DNA of 64,000 nt from Pedobacter miscanthi (GTDB lineage Bacteria > Bacteroidota > Bacteroidia > Sphingobacteriales > Sphingobacteriaceae). Shown here one piece after another: positions 18,559-28,349 of this stretch (the first letter of the stretch is position 1; every line of letters begins with the position of its first letter). The notes below the pieces were generated by a model that was given only the letters and a program-made list of their open reading frames with translations, was not told the DNA's origin and made no database searches. Both the position numbers and the translations under genes were made by a program. The stretch is taken from positions 1 through 64,000 of the forward strand of contig NZ_QNQU01000031.1 in the NCBI RefSeq assembly GCF_003315595.1, written 5' to 3'.

Positions 18559-19770
18559 TTAGTTACGTTTATAAAAAGTGAACTCGCTAAAGTGGAGATA
18601 ACCTTCGCCCCCCCATGTTTCGAGCACTTTAAAGCGCAGGTATCTGTAAGTTGAAATATTGGTAGGGAAAGTAAATTTCTCACCCGCCTGGGCAAATGCT
18701 TTATCGGCATCGGTATTTTGTCCTTTAGGTAAACCTGAAGGTTTGAAAGAAGTAAAGGTTTGTAGTTTTGTCCAGCTGGCCCAGGTACCATCTGCATTAG
18801 GGTTGTTGCTACCCCAAACTTCGAATACTTTTATGTTACCTACACTGTACAAGGCATTTTCGCGTTGCCATAACCTAAAATTATCTAATTGCACCTGCTG
18901 GCCCATATCGAAGGTAAACCACTGTGGCATGCCCGATCCACCGGTATGGAAACCCTGGTCTTGCCCTTTAATGTTATCCCACACATGTGGTAATATCCAG
19001 CCATATTCGGATGCAATATCAGTTGGAAGCCTTAATTCTTTAAACAGTGATTTATCACATTCTGTAACCTTGATAATCACAGGGAAATCGGTAAACTGTG
19101 CTGCATTAAAGGCATCGATAGATCCTATTTCAGGATAATACGAAGAACGGAATTGAATGTTTGTACCCAACTTGTAGTTTGGGATGATGATCGAATTATC
19201 ATCAGCCAATAACTGCCTCTCTTCTGTAGTACCCGCACTGTTGGTATAACGGATGGTGGTAGCCACATTCATGGTATCCCTTTTATTAAAGTTTAAACGC
19301 AAAGTACCATCTGCCAGGAAAGTATAAGGCTCGGTGGCGTTTACGCTTCTGTTAAGCAAAGTTGAAATATAGGTTGCCCCATACACCCTTACATTGTTGA
19401 TTTCGGTAGCAATGGATTTATTGCCATCGCTGTCGTACGATACTACCGAAAACGTGTATACATACTCATCGAGATTTGGAATAATTACTTTTACCACATC
19501 GCTCGGGTTGTGCGAAGTAGCCGGTACCTCTAATTTACTGGCACCGTTGTTCCAGGTAATTACATATTTGCTAATACTCGGATCGGGACTTGGGTTCCAT
19601 ACCAGCTGTGCCCGCAGGTTACCTGTATTGTAACCTGCCTTTGCAATTTTGCCTGAATATTTAATCTCTTTATTATCCAGGAAATCTTTATAATCATCAG
19701 CATACTTTTTACAGCCAATAACAGCAAGGGATATGAAGCAGATGAACGCGATTTTAACTATAGTTTTCAT
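18559..19770 (-). CDS. DUF4998/DUF5000-type surface lipoprotein (SusE-position)
   Basis: 403 residues with a lipoprotein signal (IAFICFISLAVIGCKKY, Cys about 20). The N-terminal half is fibronectin-like repeats (LVWNPSPDPSISKYVITWNNG); the C-terminal ~150 residues are a discoidin (F5/8 type C) sandwich, FDMGQQVQLDNFRLWQREN through RYLRFKVLETWGGEGYLHFSEF. Such proteins occupy the SusE/SusF position of many Bacteroidota loci and are thought to bind glycan outside the cell. Domain names are assigned by eye; the sandwich identification is firmer than the DUF numbers. It is 24 bp after its paralogue and 67 bp before GH95. Confidence 0.82.
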   Translation of the reverse strand: MKTIVKIAFICFISLAVIGCKKYADDYKDFLDNKEIKYSGKIAKAGYNTGNLRAQLVWNPSPDPSISKYVITWNNGASKLEVPATSHNPSDVVKVIIPNLDEYVYTFSVVSYDSDGNKSIATEINNVRVYGATYISTLLNRSVNATEPYTFLADGTLRLNFNKRDTMNVATTIRYTNSAGTTEERQLLADDNSIIIPNYKLGTNIQFRSSYYPEIGSIDAFNAAQFTDFPVIIKVTECDKSLFKELRLPTDIASEYGWILPHVWDNIKGQDQGFHTGGSGMPQWFTFDMGQQVQLDNFRLWQRENALYSVGNIKVFEVWGSNNPNADGTWASWTKLQTFTSFKPSGLPKGQNTDADKAFAQAGEKFTFPTNISTYRYLRFKVLETWGGEGYLHFSEFTFYKRN

Positions 19771-19794
19771 GATCTATTTCTTATATACTGATTA

Positions 19795-21021
19795 TTACTG
19801 AACACTTCCGTACAGATTGATTTCCAATGCGTGTACATAATCTAAACCACCCCAGGTTTGGGTAACTTCATACCTGAGGTATTTTACCGGCTGTGCGGTA
19901 CGCGGCATTTTAAAGTTTACGCCTTTGGCCACAAATGCTTTATCGGCATCATTTGCCTGGTTAGGGGCTAAACCCGAAGGTGGATTAGGGAAAACAAAAT
20001 TGCCCAGGTTTACCCAGTCGCCGGCTACGGTACCTTCAGCCGATCCGGTTGGCAAAGGAGAATCGGCAGGATTGGTTTTGGTTGAACCCCAGAAAGTAAA
20101 TTTCCGGGTATTCTGATAACCATAATATTCGTTTGGCCTTTGCCAGATTACAAAACGGCTTATTTTGGCATTAACACCTAAACTCATGGTACCAAAAGTA
20201 CGCGGCGAGCTTAAGGTGTGCCAGCCCGGTTCGCCCAAACTGCCATCAAAGAAATATTTGAAATCCCATCCCGGATAAATCGGTGCATCACTTGGCAAAC
20301 GGTACGTAGCCATTTTGCTCTTATCCAATAAGGTTTCGAACAGCGGGGTAAGGGTTTTGATTACCGTATCGGAAGTATTGCCAAAACGGTCTTTGGTGTA
20401 TACCCCAACTTTGTAAGGCACCGGGTTAAGGTTGCGGATAGAAACATCAATGGTATCAGAACTTACATACTCGGGATCCTGCTCATCAAACGATTTTGTT
20501 TTATCGTTATATACCAGCAGGTGTACCGAAAGCGCTGCCCTGTTCGGGTTTAAGCCAAAGAAACTGGCCCCGCCAAAATCGGGCGTAATATTAAATGCGG
20601 TGTTAACGGCAATATAATTTGGTGTTTTGGGGTGAACTTTTACCACAACCGGATCAGACATTACGTTGGCACGGCTTACGGCATATAAAGTAACATCATA
20701 GTCCTTTTCCCTTGCAAAACCATCAACCATAATGGTATCGGTGTAATAACTCGATTTGGTTTCTCTTGTACGGTTATCGTTAATGGCATAGCGGGCCAAA
20801 ACGTATAAAAGGTTTTTCGAATTGGGTAAGCTATAGGTAATTCTTGCCGCACCATTAATGTTTTCCACTTTGGCATTGCTTACCGGACCCGGTTTTGTCA
20901 TATCATCAGAAACAGCCTGAAAACTGTTTTCTTCTGTTTTACAAGAAGCAAAAAACAGGGTTACCAGGGCCACCGCTAAGGTCAAAAACACAAGGTTTTT
21001 TCTGTAATTAATCTTTTTCAT
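19795..21021 (-). CDS. DUF4959/DUF5126/DUF5000-type surface lipoprotein
   Basis: 408 residues; lipobox LVTLFFASCKTEENSF (Cys about 27). N-terminal fibronectin-like module (TKPGPVSNAKVENINGAARI), a middle beta module (NRAALSVHLLVYND) and a C-terminal discoidin-like sandwich (ISRFVIWQRPNEYYG, KYLRYEVTQTWGGLDYVHALEI). The C-terminal end resembles that of the 18559 protein, indicating a duplicated gene pair. Probably a glycan-binding accessory of the adjacent SusC/D pair on the outer membrane. It lies 36 bp after susD. Confidence 0.82.
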   Translation of the reverse strand: MKKINYRKNLVFLTLAVALVTLFFASCKTEENSFQAVSDDMTKPGPVSNAKVENINGAARITYSLPNSKNLLYVLARYAINDNRTRETKSSYYTDTIMVDGFAREKDYDVTLYAVSRANVMSDPVVVKVHPKTPNYIAVNTAFNITPDFGGASFFGLNPNRAALSVHLLVYNDKTKSFDEQDPEYVSSDTIDVSIRNLNPVPYKVGVYTKDRFGNTSDTVIKTLTPLFETLLDKSKMATYRLPSDAPIYPGWDFKYFFDGSLGEPGWHTLSSPRTFGTMSLGVNAKISRFVIWQRPNEYYGYQNTRKFTFWGSTKTNPADSPLPTGSAEGTVAGDWVNLGNFVFPNPPSGLAPNQANDADKAFVAKGVNFKMPRTAQPVKYLRYEVTQTWGGLDYVHALEINLYGSVQ

Positions 21022-21057
21022 AATCTATAGTTGAATATTAACCTTCAAAATTGATGT

Positions 21058-22989
21058 CTACCAGAATGGATTCTGTACGAGGTTCTCATTGATCACCACT
21101 TCAGAATTTTTAATTGGCCAGAAATAATCCTTCAGACCAAAAAATGGCACTGCAACTGTTCTTGGGCGATAATAGTTAACTGCACTGCCTTCGTTTACGT
21201 TCCAGCCCTGCAATGGTCTGCTCAACACGCCCTGTAATTCTTTCCAGCGGCGCAGGTCCCATCCGGCCTGCCCTTCGAAACACAGTTCAATCCTTCTTTC
21301 CTGGTGGATAATCTCACGGCGGCCTTCTTTAGTATCGGGTTTAGTAGGGTTTTTAGAGTAGTTTTGCCATGAGGTTGCAACACCCTGTAAACCGGCCCTG
21401 TTACGTACTTTATCTACCCAGGTCAAAATATCAGCTTTAGGTGCAGTTCCTTCTTCATTCAATGCTTCTGCATAAAGTAAATACAGGCCACCTAAACGCA
21501 CTACAGGTAAATAAAAAGTTTCGAACTGGATACCATTGTTCATGATAGACAGGTATGGCACCAGTTTTTTAGGCCAGTAACCGGTAATGTTGGTTGCAAA
21601 CTGACTTTTTGGTCCGGCAATGGCAAATGGTCCTCTTCCCTGTACGTAAAAAGCATCGCTTTCATTCCGTTTATCGTTTCCGAACCAGATCCCGCCATCA
21701 AAACCTAAATCGGCATAAAACCTTGGCTCGCGGTTAAAGTTTGCCTTTGCGGTTTCGTAACCCTGTTTGATGTAAGATTGATTATCAGCATCACCAAACT
21801 GTGAGGTATTTCGGTTGGCGTAATCGAATACACCGGTATTATCCTCGTTAATAGGTACACCATTTTTAGTATAAAATAATTCGGTAGTTGAAAGTGGAAC
21901 CGACCAGTTAGAAGGCTGTTCGTTACCAAAAGAAACAGCATCAGATGTTAGTTTAGGAAATACATATCCCTGATAATCGAAACCATATTGTGATCCCCAG
22001 ATCAACTCCGGATTCTGATCGCGTTTTTCGGCAATTACCATCTGTATGGTGAGCACACGTTTCAATTTATCCGAAACATTTTCTACTTTATTGTTTGGCA
22101 CCAGGTTGTATAATGCACCGCCCTGCTTTTCAAACTCATCAATGGCGGCTTTACAGGCTTTTGCGGCCAGGCTCCATTTCTGCGGATCAGCAGCAGTAGA
22201 AAAAAGGTTTTTACCATCTTTATCCCTGAAACCTGCAAAATCGGGGTTACCGTTAAACAACGGGCTTGCCGCAGTGGTAAGTGCTTCTGCTTTTAAAGCC
22301 AGTCCCATTGATTTGGTGGCACGGCCATATTCTAAAAGCGGGTTTACCACAACCGATGGCAGATCAACAACAGCTTCGTTAAGCAATTGATCTACATAAG
22401 CGAAAGATTCGTCAACAGTGGCGCGTTTAACCTTTGTATCTTCAATCGGACCATCAATTGGGCGGTTTTCTTTAATCAGCACAATCGGCCCGTATAACCT
22501 GATGAGGTAATAATGATAATAGGCTTTTAAAAATTTAATTTCGGCAATCCACCTCTTCTTTTCATCATCTTTCAGGTCGAAAGGTTTGTTGATGTTTTCG
22601 AGCATGATGTTACACCTCCGTAGGGCAACATAAATATTCTGTCCACCGTTATTACCGGTCCAGTGATCGATTACCGGACTGGATACATTCTGCACCCCTC
22701 CCCTGATCAGTTTAAAACCCGGACCAGTAATTTTATTAAAAGGATTGTCATCCAGGTTTGGATAAATAATTTCAGAAGAGGTAACAAAACCCACATTGTT
22801 TACCACCTCGCGGTTTAAAGTCTGAAAGGTATTGTAGCAACCGAAAAGGTAGTTTTCTGCCTCATTTCTGTTCGAGAAGGCATAATCAAGCGTACCAACG
22901 TTATTAGGAACAACATCCAGATATTTTTTACATGATGTGCCCGCGATACAAAGCACAACCAGGCAGATCATTTTATAATAGAATTTCAT
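21058..22989 (-). CDS. SusD/RagB family nutrient-binding lipoprotein
   Basis: About 643 residues from the ATG at 22989, chosen because MKFYYKMICLVVLCIAGTSCKKYLD is a clean lipoprotein signal; an in-frame ATG at 23013 overlaps the susC stop codon as TAATG and would add an odd eight-residue leader. SusD traits: DVVPNN after the Cys, AENYLFGCYNTFQTL, TPR-like helices (WIAEIKFLKAYYHYYLIRLYGPI), LYAEALNEEG and the C-terminal ERRIELCFEGQAGWDLRRWKEL block. It caps the SusC barrel at the cell surface and captures oligosaccharide. Second gene of the operon. Confidence 0.93.
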   Translation of the reverse strand: MKFYYKMICLVVLCIAGTSCKKYLDVVPNNVGTLDYAFSNRNEAENYLFGCYNTFQTLNREVVNNVGFVTSSEIIYPNLDDNPFNKITGPGFKLIRGGVQNVSSPVIDHWTGNNGGQNIYVALRRCNIMLENINKPFDLKDDEKKRWIAEIKFLKAYYHYYLIRLYGPIVLIKENRPIDGPIEDTKVKRATVDESFAYVDQLLNEAVVDLPSVVVNPLLEYGRATKSMGLALKAEALTTAASPLFNGNPDFAGFRDKDGKNLFSTAADPQKWSLAAKACKAAIDEFEKQGGALYNLVPNNKVENVSDKLKRVLTIQMVIAEKRDQNPELIWGSQYGFDYQGYVFPKLTSDAVSFGNEQPSNWSVPLSTTELFYTKNGVPINEDNTGVFDYANRNTSQFGDADNQSYIKQGYETAKANFNREPRFYADLGFDGGIWFGNDKRNESDAFYVQGRGPFAIAGPKSQFATNITGYWPKKLVPYLSIMNNGIQFETFYLPVVRLGGLYLLYAEALNEEGTAPKADILTWVDKVRNRAGLQGVATSWQNYSKNPTKPDTKEGRREIIHQERRIELCFEGQAGWDLRRWKELQGVLSRPLQGWNVNEGSAVNYYRPRTVAVPFFGLKDYFWPIKNSEVVINENLVQNPFW

Positions 22990-23012
22990 ATCTTTTATTT
23001 TTTCTGTTAGCA

Positions 23013-26000
23013 TTATAAACCCACGTTTAAACCGAAATTGAATACTTTCTGGATGGGATAAGCGAATCCATTGCCGCCCAGTTCGGGATCCCACATTTTA
23101 AATTTGCTCCAGGTAACCAGGTTTAAACCATTAAGGTATACGCGGCAGTTAGAAAGCCTCAGGGTTTTTAATATGTTTTTTGGAAGGGTGTAACCTACCT
23201 CAACCGATTTTAACCTGATGAAACTGCCGTCCCTTAACCACCAAGAACTCGACTGGAGGTTATTGGCCACTACGGCCGAGCTGGTACCCAAACGCGGATA
23301 AGTGGCAAATAAATCCTGGTTTTCTTCCGACCAGTGACTGTCTGCATAAGCCTGTAATACCTGTGCCCTGCCTTCTACATAAGCTACGTTACGCTCCAAA
23401 AACGGACTTGTTGTTCTCGGATCGATAAAGAAGGATACCCTTGCCTGCCCCTGGAAGAATGCAGAAAGATCGAAGCCTTTATAACCGGTTGAGAAACCAA
23501 ATCCATATACAATTTCGGGCGTGGTTGGATAACCCATAAATACCATATCCAGGTCGTCAATCCTGCCATCGCCATTCAAATCGCGGTATTTAATATCGCC
23601 ACCTCTTGGCACAGCACCTGTAATGCTGTTACCATAAGCATCGCTGGTATTAAACTGTTGTGTAGGCGAGTTTTTTACTTCGGCATCATCCACAAACAAA
23701 CGTTCGGCAATGTAGCCATACCCCCTGCTGATAGGCTGGCCGATAAAATGCCTCCAGGTTTCAGGATAGTTTGGTTCTTCTATATAACCGTATTTGTTGG
23801 TAGAATAAGTAAAGTTTCCACGGATAGCGCCCCAAAGCCCGTTATTGAATGTTTGTTTATAATCAACCGACAAGTCAATACCTTTCGAATCTACTTCACC
23901 CAGATTGGTTAACACATCAGTTTCGAAACCTTCGGTAGAGGGGATATTCCTTTTACGCAGGATATCATAACGGTGGTTTTTATAAATCTCGGCAATGATG
24001 TTAAAGTTTTTTAACAGCGTAATTTCAGTAGCCAAGTTGGTTTGTCTGGATGTTTCCCAGGTAATATTGGAGTTGGCGTAACTCCTGATCGATACCCCGT
24101 TAAGCTGGTTGCCGTTGTTGATACCGAACTGCGCAAAATTACCACCGTTAAGGTTAACATCCGAAAGGTAGAAAAAGCGCTGCGAGCCAATGGCATCGTT
24201 ACCCACCAAACCATGACTAAAGCGTATTTTTAACCGGTTAACATAATCGTTCTTAGGCCAGAAAGCTTCGTTTGATGGCACCCATGCCCCACCGATGGTA
24301 GGGAAAAACCCGTAACGGTGTTCGGCAGAGAAACGTTCAGATCCGTTTAAACCAAAGTTAAACTCTACAAAGTACCTGTCTTTAAATGAATAGGTTGCCC
24401 TGCCGGCTACCCCCATGTTACGGAAAGGTAGCGAATAGGGTAATGTAGTGGTATTGGTACGCGGATCTCTTGCACTTGAGTACAAAGTTTGCTGTGCCGT
24501 ACCAATAATAGTTGAGCTTACCGTATGGTTTCCGAATTTGCGATTATAATCTATAGCGCCCTGGAAATAGAAAAAAGAGTTGGCATTAGGCTCGCTCCTG
24601 TTGTATACCAGGTATTCGGTTGGCACATTATTGCTTACATTATTTTTAGGGTTTAGCCAGGTTAAGCTATAGCTGTTGTTTACTTTATCGTAGCTATCGG
24701 CACTGTAAAAATACGGTGAATAGGCCAGCTGCGAATCAAAATAAGAATACCTGTTGGTATTAAATACGGTTCTTAATTTAAGCCCTTCGGTAATGAATTT
24801 AAAATCCTGGTTAAGCTCCAGCTGTGCCGACATACGCGATTCGGAAGAACTTTTATGTCCTTTTAAAAGCTGCGCATAAGGGTTTCCGTTTGGATAAAGG
24901 ATACTGTTGTTTTTGGTACCATCGGGCCCGCCCACGTTACCAAACAAAATATGGTTTGCACCTGCATTTACTTCGTCAGCAGGATAATATGCAGGGAACA
25001 ATACCGGACTGGCATGTGAGGCAATAGCATATAAATCAGATGCGAAAGAACCATCTAAGGTTATAGGACCGTTATAATCGCTAAAAGTACCCGAAAGCCT
25101 TACAATCAACTCTGTTGTTTTGCTCAGGTTGATATTGATATTGGAACGTAACTGGTAGTTTTTAAAGTTTACGTTGTTCTCATTATTGTTACGGATATCT
25201 GTTTTTAAGATCCCGTTATCAATATTATATGAACCGGAAACGTAATATTTGGCCACACCACCACCTCCACTGATACTTAAATTATTACGCTGGGTAGTGG
25301 CCCTCTTTTTAAACAACATATCGATCCAGTCGACAGCCGGATATACATATTGATTGCTGCCTGGACTGTTATTTATTGTAGCACGGGTATTATCTATTTT
25401 GGTTTGGTTAAAAGGCAAAGGCAAAGTTGGGTTACGTGTTAACGAAGCCTCATTATACAGTTCCATATACTGGATCGGATCTACCAGGTTGAGTGTTTGG
25501 GTAGATTGCGACAAAGAATATTCGGAACGGAAATTGATTTTGGCTTTCCCCTCTCTACCTTCTTTTGTACTAACCAAAATTACACCGTTTGCACCACGGG
25601 CACCATAAAGTGCTGTGGCACTGGCATCCTTTAAAATAGAGAAACTGGCAATATCGTCGGTTTGTAAACGGGCAAGATCGTTGGGCGTTAACTCCACGTT
25701 ATCAATCAAAATCAACGGATCCTGTTTATAACCGAAGGTAGTTACCCCACGGATAAAGAAAGAGGCATTATCCTGCCCGGGCTGCCCGCTGCGCTGGTAG
25801 GCAATAATACCGGCAGCCTGCCCCGCAAGTGCATTGGTGAGGTTACTGGCGGGTATTTTTAAATCGCCAGGTTTAATGGTGGTTACCGAACCTACAACAG
25901 CTTCTTTCCGCTGTTTCTGGCCCATTGCGGTAATAACCACTTCATCGGCCATCTGTACCACCGATTCTTTCAGCACTACATTATATACCGTGCTTTCGGT

Positions 26001-26312
26001 TACTACAATGCGCTTTGCGGTATAACCAACCAGGGCTACACGAAGTGCCCCGCCTTTGGCCACATCGATTACGAACTTACCGTTGTTATCGGTTTGTGTA
26101 CCGGTTTTACTGTTTTCGACGGTGATGGTTACGCCTGGTAAGGCTACGCCCGTGGTGTCTCTTACGGTTCCGGTAACAGTTGCTTTAGTCTGCGCAGTTA
26201 CCTGCAGACCCATAAAAACAAAGAACAAAAACGGGATGCATTTTAACACATTTAGAAAAACATGTTTCCGGCAGAGCCACCTAATGTCCGAATTAGTAAA
26301 AAATGACTTCAT
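23013..26312 (-). CDS. SusC/RagA family TonB-dependent outer-membrane receptor
   Basis: 1099 residues. A signal segment (LKCIPFLFFVFMGLQVTAQ) is preceded by about 20 extra residues; then a carboxypeptidase-D regulatory-like domain (TVTGTVRDTTGVALPGVTI), a TonB plug with the SusC signature (LIDNVELTPNDL, SILKDASATALYGARGANG) and the 22-strand barrel ending in FNFGLNVGL. There is no STN signalling domain, consistent with control by the divergent AraC regulator rather than by ECF/FecR. First gene of the minus-strand operon ending at 10957. Imports oligosaccharides with SusD using TonB energy. Confidence 0.95.
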   Translation of the reverse strand: MKSFFTNSDIRWLCRKHVFLNVLKCIPFLFFVFMGLQVTAQTKATVTGTVRDTTGVALPGVTITVENSKTGTQTDNNGKFVIDVAKGGALRVALVGYTAKRIVVTESTVYNVVLKESVVQMADEVVITAMGQKQRKEAVVGSVTTIKPGDLKIPASNLTNALAGQAAGIIAYQRSGQPGQDNASFFIRGVTTFGYKQDPLILIDNVELTPNDLARLQTDDIASFSILKDASATALYGARGANGVILVSTKEGREGKAKINFRSEYSLSQSTQTLNLVDPIQYMELYNEASLTRNPTLPLPFNQTKIDNTRATINNSPGSNQYVYPAVDWIDMLFKKRATTQRNNLSISGGGGVAKYYVSGSYNIDNGILKTDIRNNNENNVNFKNYQLRSNININLSKTTELIVRLSGTFSDYNGPITLDGSFASDLYAIASHASPVLFPAYYPADEVNAGANHILFGNVGGPDGTKNNSILYPNGNPYAQLLKGHKSSSESRMSAQLELNQDFKFITEGLKLRTVFNTNRYSYFDSQLAYSPYFYSADSYDKVNNSYSLTWLNPKNNVSNNVPTEYLVYNRSEPNANSFFYFQGAIDYNRKFGNHTVSSTIIGTAQQTLYSSARDPRTNTTTLPYSLPFRNMGVAGRATYSFKDRYFVEFNFGLNGSERFSAEHRYGFFPTIGGAWVPSNEAFWPKNDYVNRLKIRFSHGLVGNDAIGSQRFFYLSDVNLNGGNFAQFGINNGNQLNGVSIRSYANSNITWETSRQTNLATEITLLKNFNIIAEIYKNHRYDILRKRNIPSTEGFETDVLTNLGEVDSKGIDLSVDYKQTFNNGLWGAIRGNFTYSTNKYGYIEEPNYPETWRHFIGQPISRGYGYIAERLFVDDAEVKNSPTQQFNTSDAYGNSITGAVPRGGDIKYRDLNGDGRIDDLDMVFMGYPTTPEIVYGFGFSTGYKGFDLSAFFQGQARVSFFIDPRTTSPFLERNVAYVEGRAQVLQAYADSHWSEENQDLFATYPRLGTSSAVVANNLQSSSWWLRDGSFIRLKSVEVGYTLPKNILKTLRLSNCRVYLNGLNLVTWSKFKMWDPELGGNGFAYPIQKVFNFGLNVGL

Positions 26313-26689
26313 AAATTATTTGGTTAGGGATTTTAGATATTGTTTTCTGTATTCGTATAGCTCATTTTAATTGCGCTTAATGGATACGGTAAAACTTTGT
26401 GCAGTTTGGGAATTGGGTAGGGTTACAATCATATCAGTTATATTTGGTTTGGTAAACTTAGGATAGATCGATTCCTTTTAAAATGGATAAACCCAAAAAA
26501 AAGATGGACAATATGATCATTGACTTAAAATTTTGTACTGATAAAAAAAATATCAATTTTTGTATAAAATCAATTCAGTTTTAAACCATAAATACCTATA
26601 TTGTTATGCTTTAGCCATAAATCCGTTATTAATACGTTTATTGTTAACACTAACCAAATCCCTATATATCCCATTCTTCTTAAAATTTA
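26313..26689. promoter_or_regulatory. Divergent susC/araC intergenic region
   Basis: 377 bp, AT-rich, holding the promoters of the eight-gene operon (minus) and of araC (plus). TATATTTG occurs at 26439 on the plus strand but has no TTTG at the right distance, so no promoter is assigned. No convincing palindromic operator was found. Confidence 0.5.
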
Positions 26690-27589
26690 ATGGAGCAAAA
26701 AATCATTGAGCCTCGAAAAAAAATCAAAGAGGGTTTTATCGGCCAGAAACGTATTGTACTTCCGCCAAACATCAGGAAGAAGATCGTTAACAACCCTATT
26801 GTTAAAACTTTTTACTTAACTGCAATCGGCCATTATCCTAAGGCAGCCAACCACGATATTGAAAGGAAATCGGGCAGTAAGGATTATATTTTTATTTATT
26901 GTACGGAAGGTTTCGGCTACATTAACATCCTCGGAAAAAAACTGTTATTAAGTCCTAATTCCTATTACATTATCCCAAAAAACGTAAGTCATAGGTATCA
27001 GAGCCACGAAACCAGTCCGTGGACTATTTTCTGGGCGCATTTTAGCGGCGATATTGCAGAAAGCATCTTTAACCGCTTTGCAGAGGGTAACTTAACGCAG
27101 GTACAGGAAGTGCCTTTTGTAGAAAGCCGCATTAAACAGTTTAACCTGATTTACACTTTACTGGAGCAGAGTGTTGATGAAAAAGACATGGAGATTATTA
27201 ACATCAAACTGCTGAATTTTATGTCATCGTTTATTTATTATAAAGAGGTAAACCCTGATGTGTACAATACCAACTCCATCAGTAAATCTATCCTTTATAT
27301 GAAGAAAAACCTGAAGGAGAAGTTTACGGTTGAAGATCTTGCCGTACAGCAGAACTTATCGGCATCACATTACCTCAGGTCTTTTAAGCAGAAAACAGGC
27401 AGTTCGCCCATTAATTATTTTAACCAGCTTAAAATACAGGAAAGCTGTCAGTACTTATATTTTAGCGACATGAGTATTAAAGAAATCTGTGCCGAGCTGG
27501 GTTTTTCGGATCAGTATTATTTTTCGCGGTTGTTTAAACTAATTACGGGTACATCGCCGTCGAGGTATAAGAAGTTGCATAAGCGATAG
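26690..27589 (+). CDS. AraC family transcriptional regulator
   Basis: 299 residues. N-terminal cupin-like sensor (about 40-150; YIFIYCTEGFGYINILGKK, LSPNSYYIIPKNVSHRYQS, TIFWAHFSGD) and C-terminal double helix-turn-helix (about 195-297; FTVEDLAVQQNLSASHYLRS, YLYFSDMSIKEICAELGF, DQYYFSRLFKLITGTSPSRY). Divergently transcribed from the galactoside/fucoside susC, so it most likely activates that operon in response to a released sugar. A cytoplasmic cupin-AraC of this kind senses mono- or disaccharides rather than extracellular glycans. No hybrid two-component parts are present. Confidence 0.93.
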   Translation: MEQKIIEPRKKIKEGFIGQKRIVLPPNIRKKIVNNPIVKTFYLTAIGHYPKAANHDIERKSGSKDYIFIYCTEGFGYINILGKKLLLSPNSYYIIPKNVSHRYQSHETSPWTIFWAHFSGDIAESIFNRFAEGNLTQVQEVPFVESRIKQFNLIYTLLEQSVDEKDMEIINIKLLNFMSSFIYYKEVNPDVYNTNSISKSILYMKKNLKEKFTVEDLAVQQNLSASHYLRSFKQKTGSSPINYFNQLKIQESCQYLYFSDMSIKEICAELGFSDQYYFSRLFKLITGTSPSRYKKLHKR

Positions 27590-27660
27590 GTTTTAACGTT
27601 TCGATCTTTTAACCACAGAGATCACCGAGAAAAGCACAGAGCGTACAGCGTTTAATAAGT

Positions 27661-27730
27661 GTCGTCATCCTGAATTTATTTCAGGATCCATTTTGCATGA
27701 AAGACCCTGAAACAAGTTCAGGGTGACGAT
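27661..27730. repeat. CGTCATCCTGAA...TTCAGGGTGACG palindromic repeat
   Basis: Arms GTCATCCTGAATTTATTTCA and ACCCTGAAACAAGTTCAGGG. Related copies are at 35846-35912, 39243-39290 and 44036-44114. Confidence 0.8.
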
Positions 27731-27834
27731 CGCGTTAGTAGATGCCCGAAATGACGATTGGCGGGAAAATCTTTAGCATTTTGTGTCCCGCTGATTTCGC
27801 TGATCTCCGCAGAATTACATCCCGCTCATACCTT

Positions 27835-28345
27835 TCCCATTATCCATCTTCCATCATTCACCACCAAGACACGAAGGCACAAAGTTTTTTTTTGTACACC
27901 AGGCCTCCGACCTCGGTCTTCTGATTTTAGGACTGTTCCATTATCCATCTTACATCTTCCATCATTAGATTTCTCCACTACGGTCGAAATGACGATTGGC
28001 GGGAAAATCTTTACATCATTCACCACCAAGACACTAAGGCACAAAGTTTTTTCTTGCCCCCCAGGCCTCAGGCCTCGGTCTTCTGACTTTAGGACTATTC
28101 CATCATCCATCTTACATCTTCCATTATTAGATTTCTCCACTACGGTCAAAATGACGATTGGCGGGAAAATCCTTACATCATTCACCACCAAGACACGAAG
28201 GCACAAAGTTTTTTCTTGCGCCCCAGGCCTCCGACCTCGGTCTTCTGACTTTAGCATCATCCCTTTCCCATCTTACATCTTACATCTTACATTTTCCATC
28301 ATCCATCTTACATCACCCCTCATCCCTCATCCCTCATCCCTCATC
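27835..28345. repeat. 162-bp tandem triplication plus CCCTCAT microsatellite
   Basis: CACCACCAAGACAC begins at 27859, 28021 and 28183, an exact 162-bp period. Each unit contains GAAGGCACAAAGTTTTTT, CCAGGCCTC-GACCTCGGTC, ATTAGATTTCTCCACTACGG and ATGACGATTGGCGGGAAAAT. The third unit is cut and followed by CATCTTACAT repeats and about five CCCTCAT copies (28316-28345). A partial extra unit precedes it at about 27748. Frames open on both strands are artefacts of the repeat. Confidence 0.93.
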
Positions 28346-28349
28346 TCCC

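Larger units (their letters stand above)
27590..28349. other. 760-bp repeat-filled spacer
   Basis: No gene. Holds a CCTGAA/TTCAGG palindromic repeat and a 162-bp tandem triplication (separate entries), ending in CCCTCAT microsatellite at the susD stop codon. Confidence 0.8.

Noticed and set aside
26439-26446. TATATTTG as araC -7 box
   Set aside because: No TTTG at 19-20 bp upstream and 240 bp from the start codon; insufficient.
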